Below, in pieces: positions 8,894 to 16,688 of a stretch of 64,000 nucleotides of DNA; the first letter of the stretch is position 1; each line of letters opens with the position of its first letter. Where the stretch lies: positions 206,910 to 270,909 of the forward strand of contig JAMNXP010000002.1 of assembly GCA_023653095.1 (NCBI GenBank), given 5' to 3'. The DNA comes from Bacteroidia bacterium. GTDB taxonomy: Bacteria > Bacteroidota > Bacteroidia > NS11-12g > UBA955. Both the position numbers and the translations under genes were made by a program. Under the pieces are notes generated by a model, which saw only the letters and a program-made list of their open reading frames with translations, did no database searches and was not told the origin of the DNA.

Positions 8894-10204
8894 GTGTCTC
8901 AATCTGTCGCATTATATACCCTGGGTTGTAAGCTGAATTTCGCTGAAAGTTCAACCATAGCGCAGCAATTGATGAAAAACGGTTTTGAGCGCAAAGAGTT
9001 TCACGAAGGGGCAGATTTATATGTTATAAATACTTGCTCGGTCACTGATCATGCAGATCGAAAATGCAAGAAAGTGGTCAGTGAGGCTTTGAAGTACAAC
9101 CCCAATGCTTATGTTGTGATTGTAGGTTGTTATGCTCAATTGAAGCCAGAAGAAATTGCCAATATTCCGGGTGTAGATATGGTTTTGGGAGCTGCTGAGA
9201 AATTCCAATTGATGGATTATTTGCACAGTTTGCAGAAAGAGCCCAAAGCGAGGCTTCACAATCAACCCATTAAAGATGTCAATGAGTTTGTTCCTGGGTT
9301 TAGTGAGGGTGATAGAACTCGGATGTTTTTGAAGGTGCAAGACGGTTGTGATTATTTTTGCAGTTTTTGCACCATCCCATTAGCCCGCGGTAAAAGCCGG
9401 AGTGCCAATATTGAAACCACATTAAAGCAAGTGCATGAAGCTACGGCTAAAGGCGTAAAAGAAGTGGTTCTTACGGGGGTTAATTTGGGCGATTTTGGAG
9501 TCAATCACGAAGAAGATTTTCACGGTCTCATTCAGAAATTAGATAAAATTGAACAGGTAAAAAGATACCGAATCAGCAGCATTGAACCCAATTTGCTGAC
9601 TGATGATATCATCCGATTTGTTGCTCAAAGCGAGAAATTTGTTCCGCATTTTCACATTCCGCTTCAAAGCGGAAATGATGAACTTCTTCAGCGAATGAGA
9701 AGGAAATACCTCAGTGATTTGTATAACAGCAGGGTGCATTTAATCAAAGAACTCATGCCTGATTGTTGTATTGGTGTAGACGTAATTGTGGGATTTCCAG
9801 GTGAGTCTGAAGAGCATTTTTTAAGTACCTACGAATTCATCAACGAACTTCCTGTTTCCTATTTGCATGTGTTTCCATACAGCGAAAGACCCAATACCAC
9901 TGCTCGAAAAATGAAAGACGTTGTCCCTGTTAAGGTTAGAGGCCAAAGAACCACTATGTTAAGAGGGTTGTCAGAAAAGAAGAAACGGGCATTTTATCAG
10001 TCGCAAATTGGAAAAACCAGGCCTGTTTTGTTTGAGCATGATGTTAAGAACGGCAAAATGGAAGGTTACACTGACAATTATATTAGAGTAGTGACTGACT
10101 ACGATCCGTTATTGGTTGATGCTATTGTGCCCTTTTACATGCAACACATTGATGCTGATTTCTTAATGCAAGGTAGCTTTGAATCTGCGCACATAACCCT
10201 TTAA
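8894..10204 (+). CDS. mtaB: tRNA t6A37 methylthiotransferase MtaB
   Basis: Radical-SAM methylthiotransferase that converts t6A37 to ms2t6A37 in tRNAs reading ANN codons; 436 residues, normal length. The N-terminal MTTase domain contains LGCKLNFAES (residue 10), INTCSVTDHADRKC (about 50) and VIVGCYAQLKPEE (about 78). The radical-SAM cluster motif is CDYFCSFC (about 152-159), followed by ARGKSRS and VVLTGVNLGDFG. A TRAM domain closes the protein. The start is GTG at 8894; the nearest box upstream is a one-mismatch GATATTTG. RimO and MiaB are the close alternatives, but the LGCKLN and YTLGCK start and CxxxCxxC context fit MtaB. Confidence 0.9.
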   Translation: MSQSVALYTLGCKLNFAESSTIAQQLMKNGFERKEFHEGADLYVINTCSVTDHADRKCKKVVSEALKYNPNAYVVIVGCYAQLKPEEIANIPGVDMVLGAAEKFQLMDYLHSLQKEPKARLHNQPIKDVNEFVPGFSEGDRTRMFLKVQDGCDYFCSFCTIPLARGKSRSANIETTLKQVHEATAKGVKEVVLTGVNLGDFGVNHEEDFHGLIQKLDKIEQVKRYRISSIEPNLLTDDIIRFVAQSEKFVPHFHIPLQSGNDELLQRMRRKYLSDLYNSRVHLIKELMPDCCIGVDVIVGFPGESEEHFLSTYEFINELPVSYLHVFPYSERPNTTARKMKDVVPVKVRGQRTTMLRGLSEKKKRAFYQSQIGKTRPVLFEHDVKNGKMEGYTDNYIRVVTDYDPLLVDAIVPFYMQHIDADFLMQGSFESAHITL

Positions 10205-10212
10205 TTTGAACC

Positions 10213-11394
10213 ATGTTTCCTACCCTATATCATTTCATCAAAGACACGCTGGGTCTTGAATTTCGTTTTTTAGAAATCGTAAACACCTTTGGGTTGTTTG
10301 TGGCTTGTGCTATTGGTGCTGCATATTGGGCCATGCAAACTGAGTTTGCCCGTAAAACGCAGTTGGGTATTTTTTCCAAGCGCACTCAACAAATTACCGT
10401 TGGAGAAAAGTTCCCAATGAGTGATTACATCATGAATGGACTGCTTCTTTTTGTCTTTGGATATAAAATCTTATTCTTGGCCATAAATACCGGAACTGAT
10501 TTTTCGCCACAAGAACATATCTTTACCTCAGAAGGAAACTGGTTGTTGGGGATATTATTGGCTGGCGGTGGAACCTATTATCGATACAGAGAAGATCTCA
10601 AGCAGCGCTTGAATCCACCTGTAAAAAAACAGATTGAAACATCCATAGCTGATGAAATGTCTACCATTACTGGGGTTGCTTTGATCAGCGGATTTTTAGG
10701 AGCGAAAGTGTTTCATATTTTAGAAACCCCTGAGAATTTTTCATTAACGGCCATAGTTAGTCAGTTATTCACAACGGGAGGTTGGACGTTTTTCGGTGGA
10801 TTAATCATGGGTGCTTTGGGTGTATTGATTTACACACAGCGCCGCGGTTATCACTATTTGAATGTATTAGATGCCGGTGTTCCCGCCATGATGTTGTCTT
10901 ATGGAGTAGGGAGATTTGGCTGTCATTTTTCGGGAGACGGCGACTGGGGAATAGCCAATTTGAAACCATCTTCTTGGTTGCCAGATTGGGCGTGGGCGTA
11001 TAAATATCCGCACAATGTTTTAGGGAAAGATTATGGCGCAGCTGGTATGGAACCCATACCCGGTTGCGAGGGGAATTATTGTTTTCAATTGATTGATCCC
11101 GTGTATCCTACGCCACTTTACGAAGCGTTGATGGCGTTGTTGCTTTTTGGAGTTTTGTGGTTTTATATAAGAAAATTGGCCCTGAAGCCAGGTCAAGTAT
11201 TTGGTATTTATTTGATCTTCGCCGGAGTTGAGAGATTTTTGATTGAAAGTATTCGTGAGCACGGAGATAGCCTTTATCAAATAGGTGAGATGGTTTTCTC
11301 ACAAGCACAAATGATTTCGTTGGTATTATTCGTTGTAGGAGTATGCGTCTTATTATTGACTCAAAAAGGATTGCTCAAGCCGGCCTCTCGCTAA
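10213..11394 (+). CDS. Prolipoprotein diacylglyceryl transferase (Lgt) family protein, divergent
   Basis: Polytopic membrane protein of 393 residues, larger than typical Lgt (about 260-290). Lgt adds diacylglycerol to the lipobox cysteine of prolipoproteins. The Lgt core motif is recognisable as YGVGRFGCHFSGDGDWG near residue 234, where canonical enzymes have GRxGNFxNxE; the Asn pair is replaced. Downstream VYPTPLYEALMALLLFGVLW (about 300) and GIYLIFAGVERFLIESIR (about 335) match the conserved C-terminal part with the essential-type Arg. The extra length is an N-terminal membrane extension and an inserted loop. It is probably a diverged family member; whether it is the cell's only Lgt cannot be seen here. 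Its end overlaps the DUF4294 gene by 52 bases. Confidence 0.7.
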   Translation: MFPTLYHFIKDTLGLEFRFLEIVNTFGLFVACAIGAAYWAMQTEFARKTQLGIFSKRTQQITVGEKFPMSDYIMNGLLLFVFGYKILFLAINTGTDFSPQEHIFTSEGNWLLGILLAGGGTYYRYREDLKQRLNPPVKKQIETSIADEMSTITGVALISGFLGAKVFHILETPENFSLTAIVSQLFTTGGWTFFGGLIMGALGVLIYTQRRGYHYLNVLDAGVPAMMLSYGVGRFGCHFSGDGDWGIANLKPSSWLPDWAWAYKYPHNVLGKDYGAAGMEPIPGCEGNYCFQLIDPVYPTPLYEALMALLLFGVLWFYIRKLALKPGQVFGIYLIFAGVERFLIESIREHGDSLYQIGEMVFSQAQMISLVLFVVGVCVLLLTQKGLLKPASR

Positions 11395-11966
11395 TTTTTT
11401 TATTTTTCGGGGGACGGGCTGACGCTCAAACTCCCACGCAGCCTTCGCCCAATCCGCCGAAGGTGGGTGAAATCAGGCAAAAAGTAGAACAAAACCGCGA
11501 TACTATATTCATTGATTACGATAAAATTGATCCTGTATTGGTATCTGGATCTTTGGATGCAGAACATCAGAAGCAGTATCAAATATTGAGGCGCAGGGTC
11601 ATCAAAACGATGCCTTATGCCAAGATGGCGGCTTATAAGATTCAGGCGATGGAAGACAAATTGGCCACCATCAAGAATAAAAAGGACCGGAAAAAGTACA
11701 TCAAACAATCGGAAAAGGCCATTAAGGCCATGTATACCCAACAGCTGAAAAATTTGACCATTGGCGAGGGTCAAGTATTGATGAAATTATTGCATCGAGA
11801 AACGGGAAAAACCACTTGGGAAATCATGAAGAACTACCGTGGAACCACCGAAGCTTTATTTTGGCAAGTTTTTGGAAGTATGTGGGGGCACAATTTGAAA
11901 ATGGAATACGACCCGGTTGTTGACTATCAAATTGAAAACATCATCAAGCGTGAGCATCTGGAGTAA
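11343..11966 (+). CDS. DUF4294 family exported protein
   Basis: Bacteroidota-specific exported protein of 207 residues and unknown function. The signal peptide (LSLIFLFFGGRADAQ) is followed by a short proline-rich stretch (TPTQPSPNPPK), then the DUF4294 core: LRRRVIKTMPYAKMAAYKIQ near residue 83, KNKKDRKKYIKQSEKAIKAM, LTIGEGQVLMKLLHRETGKT and LKMEYDPVVDY. Its ATG lies inside the Lgt-family gene in another frame (52-base overlap), suggesting translational coupling. The 3' end overlaps the convergent permease gene by 23 bases. The codons for FFGGR include a recurrent 12-mer discussed separately. The function of the family is not established. Confidence 0.85.
   Translation: MRLIIDSKRIAQAGLSLIFLFFGGRADAQTPTQPSPNPPKVGEIRQKVEQNRDTIFIDYDKIDPVLVSGSLDAEHQKQYQILRRRVIKTMPYAKMAAYKIQAMEDKLATIKNKKDRKKYIKQSEKAIKAMYTQQLKNLTIGEGQVLMKLLHRETGKTTWEIMKNYRGTTEALFWQVFGSMWGHNLKMEYDPVVDYQIENIIKREHLE
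11404..11415 (+). other. Recurrent 12-mer TTTTCGGGGGAC, copy 1
   Basis: Exact copy inside the signal-peptide codons of the DUF4294 gene, where it encodes the FFGG stretch. It is one of four exact copies in the window. A G5 run is unusual in this AT-rich sequence. Confidence 0.5.
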
Positions 11967-12888
11967 TAGTTCTCCTAAAGAAGCTAGCAATTAATATCGG
12001 TGCACCAATCAGAGCACAAATGGCATTGACTTGAAGTATTCTATCAGGTATGAGGTAATGAGCCACAGAATCAGCGCTTACACACATGATTGCACCCGTC
12101 ATTAAGGTTGGAAAGATAAGTTTACGGTGGTTTTCGGTGTTAAACCAGCGCTTTACAATATGCGGAGATACCAATCCAACAAATCCAATAGGGCCGCAAT
12201 AAGCCGTTATCCATCCAGCACCAAGTGCCCCAAAAAGAATGAGCATTTTGCGTAATTTATTGACGGGTATGCCGGCTGATTCAGCGTAAATGTCGCCAAG
12301 CAAATAATTGTTCAGCTGGTGTGAGTGAATGGCTGTGAATGCAGTTAAGAGCAAAACTGGTATGAGTAAGGAATAAAGATCAAAGGTTAAAATTCTTTCA
12401 AAGCTCCCCATGCCCCAAAAAGAGAATTTTTGCAACTGCTCAGCGTTTCCGAATTGTTGAATGATTTCAATGATTGCGCTGAAAACAAAGCCTAAAACCA
12501 TTCCCGTTAATAAGAGCCGAAGGTGGTTCCCAAATCCTTGATTCAAGAATATTTGCAGTAACAATGCCGTGAGTGCTCCCAATACGCTTCCGGTTAACGG
12601 GGTGATACCTAAGGGGAGTGTTGCAGGGGCAAAGATCATCAACGCCATTCCTAGGTTAGCGCCGGGAGTTACTCCTACCAAATAAGGGCCTGCGAGTGGG
12701 TTTCTAAACAATGTTTGCATCAACAATCCCGAAATGGCCAGTCCCATGCCGGCTAGTGCGCTTCCCAACACACGCGGAAATCTAAAGTCCCAAAAAACAA
12801 TCTGAAAATTATCTGGGGTTAAGTCCCAATGAAAGTCAAAAAATAGCAATAGAAAAAGCAGAGTCAGTAGCGCGCTATTTTTGATCAT
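11944..12888 (-). CDS. FecCD-family ABC transporter permease (iron/haem/cobalamin type)
   Basis: Inner-membrane permease of 314 residues with about nine hydrophobic segments. The family imports Fe-siderophores, haem or B12. Family motifs visible are FRFPRVLGSALAGMGLAISG near residue 34, FRNPLAGPYLVGVTPGANLG near 61, FWGMGSFERI near 157 and GFVGLVSPHIVKRW near 229. It is translationally coupled to the binding protein upstream, with a 4-base ATGA overlap at 12885-12888. No ATP-binding subunit is encoded beside it, so that partner must be elsewhere. Its 3' end runs 23 bases into the convergent DUF4294 gene. The haem locus at 549-6100 makes haem or iron a reasonable guess for the substrate. Confidence 0.88.
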   Translation of the reverse strand: MIKNSALLTLLFLLLFFDFHWDLTPDNFQIVFWDFRFPRVLGSALAGMGLAISGLLMQTLFRNPLAGPYLVGVTPGANLGMALMIFAPATLPLGITPLTGSVLGALTALLLQIFLNQGFGNHLRLLLTGMVLGFVFSAIIEIIQQFGNAEQLQKFSFWGMGSFERILTFDLYSLLIPVLLLTAFTAIHSHQLNNYLLGDIYAESAGIPVNKLRKMLILFGALGAGWITAYCGPIGFVGLVSPHIVKRWFNTENHRKLIFPTLMTGAIMCVSADSVAHYLIPDRILQVNAICALIGAPILIASFFRRTITPDAHA

Positions 12889-14033
12889 GGATGTAGTTTA
12901 ATTTGGGTATAAAAATAGGTATTTTCACCGTTTTGGTAAAAGATGTTTTGGAGGTCTTGCAGTAAAAGATGGGGTTGGGCACTTCCAAGATCCCAGAAAG
13001 GATTAGCCCCTGTAGATTCCATTTTTAGGTCGTTTTGCCAAACTTGTGGCTGGTTTGTATGTAGTGCTTTGATGATTCTTGTATCAGCGATTTCTTGAAT
13101 GTATTTTATGGATCCGGGGTGCAGTAAAATATCGCAATGATGAATATGAGAGAGTGCTTGTTCTGTAGAGATTTGCACTGAATTGTTGCCTGACAAGTTG
13201 GGGGAGATCCAGATGGGGTCTCCGCCGGCATCGTAAATGAGTTGAGTGAGGTAGTTGTTTTTTTGTGGTACCCACCAAATTCCGGAATAGGGTAGGTTGA
13301 CCATGATTTTGGGCTTTTTACCTTTAATTGATGATGGGTTTGGGTTGATTTTAGATGCAATTGATTCGTATTGTGATTTTTCTTTTTGGAAAAGGGAGAT
13401 AGCTGTTTGAGGATTTTGAAGAAAGTACCCAAAAACTTTGATCCATTCGGCTTTCGCTAATGGGTGAACTTCGAAGTGGTTTTGAATGTAAACTAGGGTA
13501 GTGAATTTACTGATTCTAGCGTCAATCTTAGGTTCTAAGGTATAAGTGAAAGTGAGATCAGGTTTTAATTGAATGAGTTTTTCTGTGTGTAGGTTTCCGC
13601 CTTTTTGAATTTCATGGGTTTGATTTTTTAAGGGCAACTGGACAACGGTATTTTGTGTCCAATGCGTCAAGTGATCAACGGCAATTACATTTTTCAAGGC
13701 TTGAAGTTGGTTCAAGAATTCAGAATAGGCTGAAGTCATTACAGCCATTTGAGGTTTGTTTTTTAGTCGGGGAATGCTGGTGTATTCAGGGAAGTTTTGA
13801 GGGTTTTTGCCTTTGTGGAATTTTTGCAAGATCCGTGAAGTGTCGAAATAAATTTCTAGAAGGGTATCTGTGGGGGTGGTGCCAATCCTAAAGAACTTTG
13901 CGTGTGAATTGATTTGCCAGGTTACCTCGATTTTAGTGTTTTCTGTTTTTTGGGGACTTTGACCGCCTGAACATCCGCTGAAAAACAGCGAAATGAACCC
14001 CAAAATGCCAGCAGATAAACGAGCGAAACTCAT
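12885..14033 (-). CDS. ABC transporter substrate-binding lipoprotein (TroA/FecB superfamily)
   Basis: Lipoprotein of 382 residues with a leader ending in the lipobox FFSGC (Cys21). The body looks like a class III (TroA-type) binding protein: VAVMTSAYSEFL-like first lobe near residue 100, KLIQLKPDLTF near 150, a long linking helix, then KPKIMVNLPYSGIWWVPQKN near 238 with LIYDAGGDPIW and a second lobe. Such proteins deliver Fe-siderophore, haem or cobalamin to a FecCD permease, which is the next gene with a 4-base overlap. Sequence identity to any named member looks low, so the ligand cannot be assigned. An exact TAATTTTG box ends 7 bases before the ATG. Confidence 0.8.
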   Translation of the reverse strand: MSFARLSAGILGFISLFFSGCSGGQSPQKTENTKIEVTWQINSHAKFFRIGTTPTDTLLEIYFDTSRILQKFHKGKNPQNFPEYTSIPRLKNKPQMAVMTSAYSEFLNQLQALKNVIAVDHLTHWTQNTVVQLPLKNQTHEIQKGGNLHTEKLIQLKPDLTFTYTLEPKIDARISKFTTLVYIQNHFEVHPLAKAEWIKVFGYFLQNPQTAISLFQKEKSQYESIASKINPNPSSIKGKKPKIMVNLPYSGIWWVPQKNNYLTQLIYDAGGDPIWISPNLSGNNSVQISTEQALSHIHHCDILLHPGSIKYIQEIADTRIIKALHTNQPQVWQNDLKMESTGANPFWDLGSAQPHLLLQDLQNIFYQNGENTYFYTQIKLHP

Positions 14034-14040
14034 GTTTAGG

Positions 14041-14048
14041 CAAAATTA
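14041..14048 (-). promoter_or_regulatory. -7 box of the fec-type transporter operon
   Basis: Minus-strand TAATTTTG matches TAnnTTTG and ends 7 bases before the ATG at 14033, predicting a leaderless or nearly leaderless transcript. Confidence 0.55.
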
Positions 14049-14115
14049 GATTAAAAAAATTGACAGCCGATAAAGTTGTTAATCAAACACCAAAGTTAGA
14101 CAGCATATTTGTGAT

Positions 14116-14412
14116 GTGAATTTTCCGCTGTTGAAATATAAATTTTGGATAGGAATAGGTCTCTTCCTTTTGTGGATGATCTTTTTTGACAACAATAGTT
14201 TCGCGTACAGGTGGAGATTGTCTTCTGATATATCTCGATTGGAAGAGGGAATAAAAATCCACGAGAAAAAGATTCAGGAACTTCGAAGACAAAAAAAGGA
14301 ATTGTTTGGAAGTCAGAAAAATTTGGAAAAATTTGCTCGCGAGAGGTATTTAATGAAAAAGGAAAACGAGGACTTATTTTTAATTGTGGATGTTGAAGAA
14401 ACAGATGATTAG
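14116..14412 (+). CDS. Septum formation initiator, FtsB/DivIC family
   Basis: Small bitopic cell-division protein of 98 residues. One N-terminal transmembrane segment (KFWIGIGLFLLWMIFF, about residues 8-24) is followed by a coiled coil (ISRLEEGIKIHEKKIQELRRQKKEL) and the family motif LEKFARERYLMKKENEDLFLI. FtsB/DivIC bridges FtsL and FtsQ in the divisome. The start is GTG at 14116, because the overlapping ATG at 14114 stops at once. A one-mismatch box CATATTTG ends 4 bases before it, so the mRNA may be leaderless with a GTG start. It is followed by dnaN, which has its own promoter. Confidence 0.85.
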   Translation: MNFPLLKYKFWIGIGLFLLWMIFFDNNSFAYRWRLSSDISRLEEGIKIHEKKIQELRRQKKELFGSQKNLEKFARERYLMKKENEDLFLIVDVEETDD

Positions 14413-14476
14413 CAAAAATAAGCCGACATGTTTATAAAAATAGATTTATTGTGCATTTCTATTGATTCTGAATAAA

Positions 14477-14484
14477 TAGGTTTG
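14477..14484 (+). promoter_or_regulatory. -7 box of dnaN
   Basis: TAGGTTTG matches TAnnTTTG exactly, 37 bases before the dnaN ATG at 14522. Unlike many genes here, dnaN should therefore have a conventional 5' leader of about 30 bases. Confidence 0.55.
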
Positions 14485-14521
14485 CAGTAGTAGGAAAACC
14501 AACAAAACCGAAATAACGATT

Positions 14522-15643
14522 ATGAAATTTATAGCTTCTTCAAGCGACTTGCTTCAGCACCTTCTCACAGTTAATGGTGCCATCATGTCTAAACCCATCA
14601 TTCCTATTTTGGAGAACTTTTTGTTCGATATTCATGGAGGTGAGTTGACCATATTCAGTACCGATTTGGAAACGAGTATGACAACGGCGCTAAAAGTAGA
14701 AGCCAATGATGATATTCGTATTGCCGTTCCAAGCAAAATGGTCATAGACATATTACGCTCTTTGCCCGATAGTCCGGTGACTTTCAATATTGATACTACC
14801 ACGTTCTCCATTGAGGTAATTTCTAGCAATGGCCGATACAAAATGGCGGGTCAAGATGGAACTGAGTTTCCATCTTTGCCTGAGAAAAGCGGCGAAGGTA
14901 GTTTCAGCGTAGCTTCAAGTATTTTGTTGAGAGCCGTAAGTAAAACGCTTTTTGCAGCTGGAACTGACGAGTTGCGTTTGAATTTGACGGGTTTGTTTGT
15001 AGAGATGAAAAACAATCACGTGAATTTCGTTGCTACCGATGCCAATAAATTGGTTTGTTTCACCAGAAAAGACATTTCTCCAAATGTGGATCATTCCTTC
15101 ATCATTCCTAAGAAGCCTTTGAACCTTTTGAAAACGGCTTTGCCAAATGATGAAACTCCCGTTGTTGTTGATTACAATAAGGCGAATGTGTTTTTCAGTT
15201 TTGGAGATACTCAATTGATTTGTAGATTGTTGGATGAGAAATATCCTGACTATTCAGCGGTTATTCCAAAGAACAATCCAAATATTTTGATCATCAATCG
15301 TATGGACTTTTTAAGCTCCATCAACCGTATATCTATTTTTGCATCCAAAACTACTCATCAAGTTCGTTTGAAAGTGGTTGGTAGCGAATTAACCATTTCA
15401 GCTGAAGATATTGAAATGGCTAATGAAGCTACTGAGAAGATTGCCTGCGAATACAACGGCGATGACATGGAAATTGGTTTCAACGCTCGTTTCTTGAAGG
15501 AAATGTTGTCTACCCTTGACGGTGAAAGCATCCAACTTCAATTGTCGCAGCCAAACAGGGCCGGACTTTTGGTTCCAACAGGTAAAGATGGGATAGAAGA
15601 GATCACCATGTTGATCATGCCCATGATGTTGAATAACTACTAA
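14522..15643 (+). CDS. dnaN: DNA polymerase III sliding clamp (beta subunit)
   Basis: The beta clamp encircles DNA and tethers the replicative polymerase. The product has 373 residues, the normal length, and begins MKFIASSSDLLQHLLTVNG. Three clamp domains are visible: residues 1-120 with KPIIPILENFLFDI and TDLETSM, the middle domain with LLRAVSKTLFAAGTDELRLNL, and the third with RISIFASKTTHQVRL. It ends with the conserved LIMPMMLNNY, matching the family's IMPMR/MLNNY-type tail. The gene is not beside dnaA, so this is not an obvious replication origin. Its stop overlaps the convergent yggS stop by 4 bases. Confidence 0.96.
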   Translation: MKFIASSSDLLQHLLTVNGAIMSKPIIPILENFLFDIHGGELTIFSTDLETSMTTALKVEANDDIRIAVPSKMVIDILRSLPDSPVTFNIDTTTFSIEVISSNGRYKMAGQDGTEFPSLPEKSGEGSFSVASSILLRAVSKTLFAAGTDELRLNLTGLFVEMKNNHVNFVATDANKLVCFTRKDISPNVDHSFIIPKKPLNLLKTALPNDETPVVVDYNKANVFFSFGDTQLICRLLDEKYPDYSAVIPKNNPNILIINRMDFLSSINRISIFASKTTHQVRLKVVGSELTISAEDIEMANEATEKIACEYNGDDMEIGFNARFLKEMLSTLDGESIQLQLSQPNRAGLLVPTGKDGIEEITMLIMPMMLNNY

Positions 15644-16305
15644 GAAAATACTTTACTACCCACTCTAATTAGGGTAGATCCATGAGCAGTGGCAATCTCA
15701 TAGTCACTGCTCATTCCAATGGATAGTTCTTTGAATTCATTGGAATGGCTGAAATGTTGCCTTTTAGCCTCTTGAAATAGTGAATTAATCTGTGCGAATT
15801 CCTGGTTGATTTGATCCGTGTTTTCAGTAAGCGATGCCATACCCATCATTCCGCAAATAATTACATTTTCAAGGGTGTCTTTCTCCTTTTGAAATTCATT
15901 CCAAAAGTCATTCAACGACTGCGGTGGAATACCAAATTTACTCTCTTCTTGTGCCACATGAACTTGAATTAGAACTTTAATCGTTTTTGAACAGGCTGCC
16001 GCTTGACGGTTGATTTCTTTCAGTAGTTTCATTGAATCAACCGAATGAATCATTTCAATAAAGGATGCAATATACTTGACCTTGTTGGTTTGAAGGTGTC
16101 CTATTAAATGCCATTCAATATCATCAGGAAGTTGCTCTTTGCGTTCCAAGAGGGCCTGAACTCTGTTTTCAGCGAAAGTTCTTTGTCCGGCGTGATAGGC
16201 TTCTTGGATTTCTCTGATTTCACGGTACTTTGAAACAACAATGAGCTGGGTGCTTTCAGGCAATTGTTTCTTGATTTGATCGATGTTTTCTGCTATGCGA
16301 CTCAT
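15640..16305 (-). CDS. yggS: YggS/PROSC-family PLP homeostasis protein
   Basis: Single-domain PLP-binding protein of 221 residues with a TIM-barrel fold, which buffers pyridoxal phosphate and affects amino-acid homeostasis. The PLP lysine lies in LIVVSKYREIREIQEAY near residue 25. The family pattern AENRVQALLERKEQLPDDIEWHLIG follows at about 60, then HLQTNKVKYI, HSVDSMKLL and the phosphate-binding C-terminal ELSIGMSSDYEIATAHGST with RVGSKVF. It is divergent from the DUF4296 gene, with only about 20 bases between starts, and convergent with dnaN. Confidence 0.93.
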   Translation of the reverse strand: MSRIAENIDQIKKQLPESTQLIVVSKYREIREIQEAYHAGQRTFAENRVQALLERKEQLPDDIEWHLIGHLQTNKVKYIASFIEMIHSVDSMKLLKEINRQAAACSKTIKVLIQVHVAQEESKFGIPPQSLNDFWNEFQKEKDTLENVIICGMMGMASLTENTDQINQEFAQINSLFQEAKRQHFSHSNEFKELSIGMSSDYEIATAHGSTLIRVGSKVFS

Positions 16306-16312
16306 TTTGTAG

Positions 16313-16320
16313 TACCTTTG
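16313..16320 (+). promoter_or_regulatory. -7 box of the DUF4296-mutS2 operon
   Basis: TACCTTTG is an exact TAnnTTTG match ending 5 bases before ATG at 16326. This places the transcription start at about the start codon and argues against the in-frame GTG at 16320, which overlaps the box. Confidence 0.6.
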
Positions 16321-16325
16321 TGTTT

Positions 16326-16688
16326 ATGCAATTTTGCGCCCACAAAATAACAGCCGTTTTTCCGAAAGTAAGCTTGTTGGTTGGTATTTTATTGTGGTTT
16401 TCGTCGTGTTCAAAGAACCTTCCTGTAAATGACGATAAATTGGTAGAGATTCTGGCTGACGCCATGCGACTTGAAGCTTCTCAGCAAGTGGCTTACAACT
16501 ATTTAACGATGCCTGATTCTGCCTGGGACAAGGGGTATTCTTTTATTTTAAAAAAACACCAGGTTAGTGCTGCAGATTTCGAAAAAACCATGAATTATTA
16601 TCAGAAAAATGCCCAAGAATTTTCTGATTTGATGGGCAAGGTAGTTGATGTTTTGAACAAAGAAGAACTTAAAGCTTATCGCCGGTGA
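16326..16688 (+). CDS. DUF4296 family lipoprotein
   Basis: Small Bacteroidota lipoprotein of 120 residues. ATG at 16326 is chosen over GTG 16320 because the latter lies in the -7 promoter box. A hydrophobic leader ends in LWFSSCSKN, a lipobox. The DUF4296 core follows: LVEILADAMRLEASQQVAYNY, then YSFILKKHQVSAADFEKTMNYY and a final YQKNAQEFSDLMGKVVDVL. The function of the family is not known. The stop overlaps the mutS2 GTG start (GTGA, 16685-16688), so the two are translationally coupled. Confidence 0.82.
   Translation: MQFCAHKITAVFPKVSLLVGILLWFSSCSKNLPVNDDKLVEILADAMRLEASQQVAYNYLTMPDSAWDKGYSFILKKHQVSAADFEKTMNYYQKNAQEFSDLMGKVVDVLNKEELKAYRR

Noticed and set aside
14101-14522. dnaN region considered as replication origin
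   Set aside because: No dnaA, no DnaA-box cluster and no AT-rich unwinding repeat visible near dnaN.
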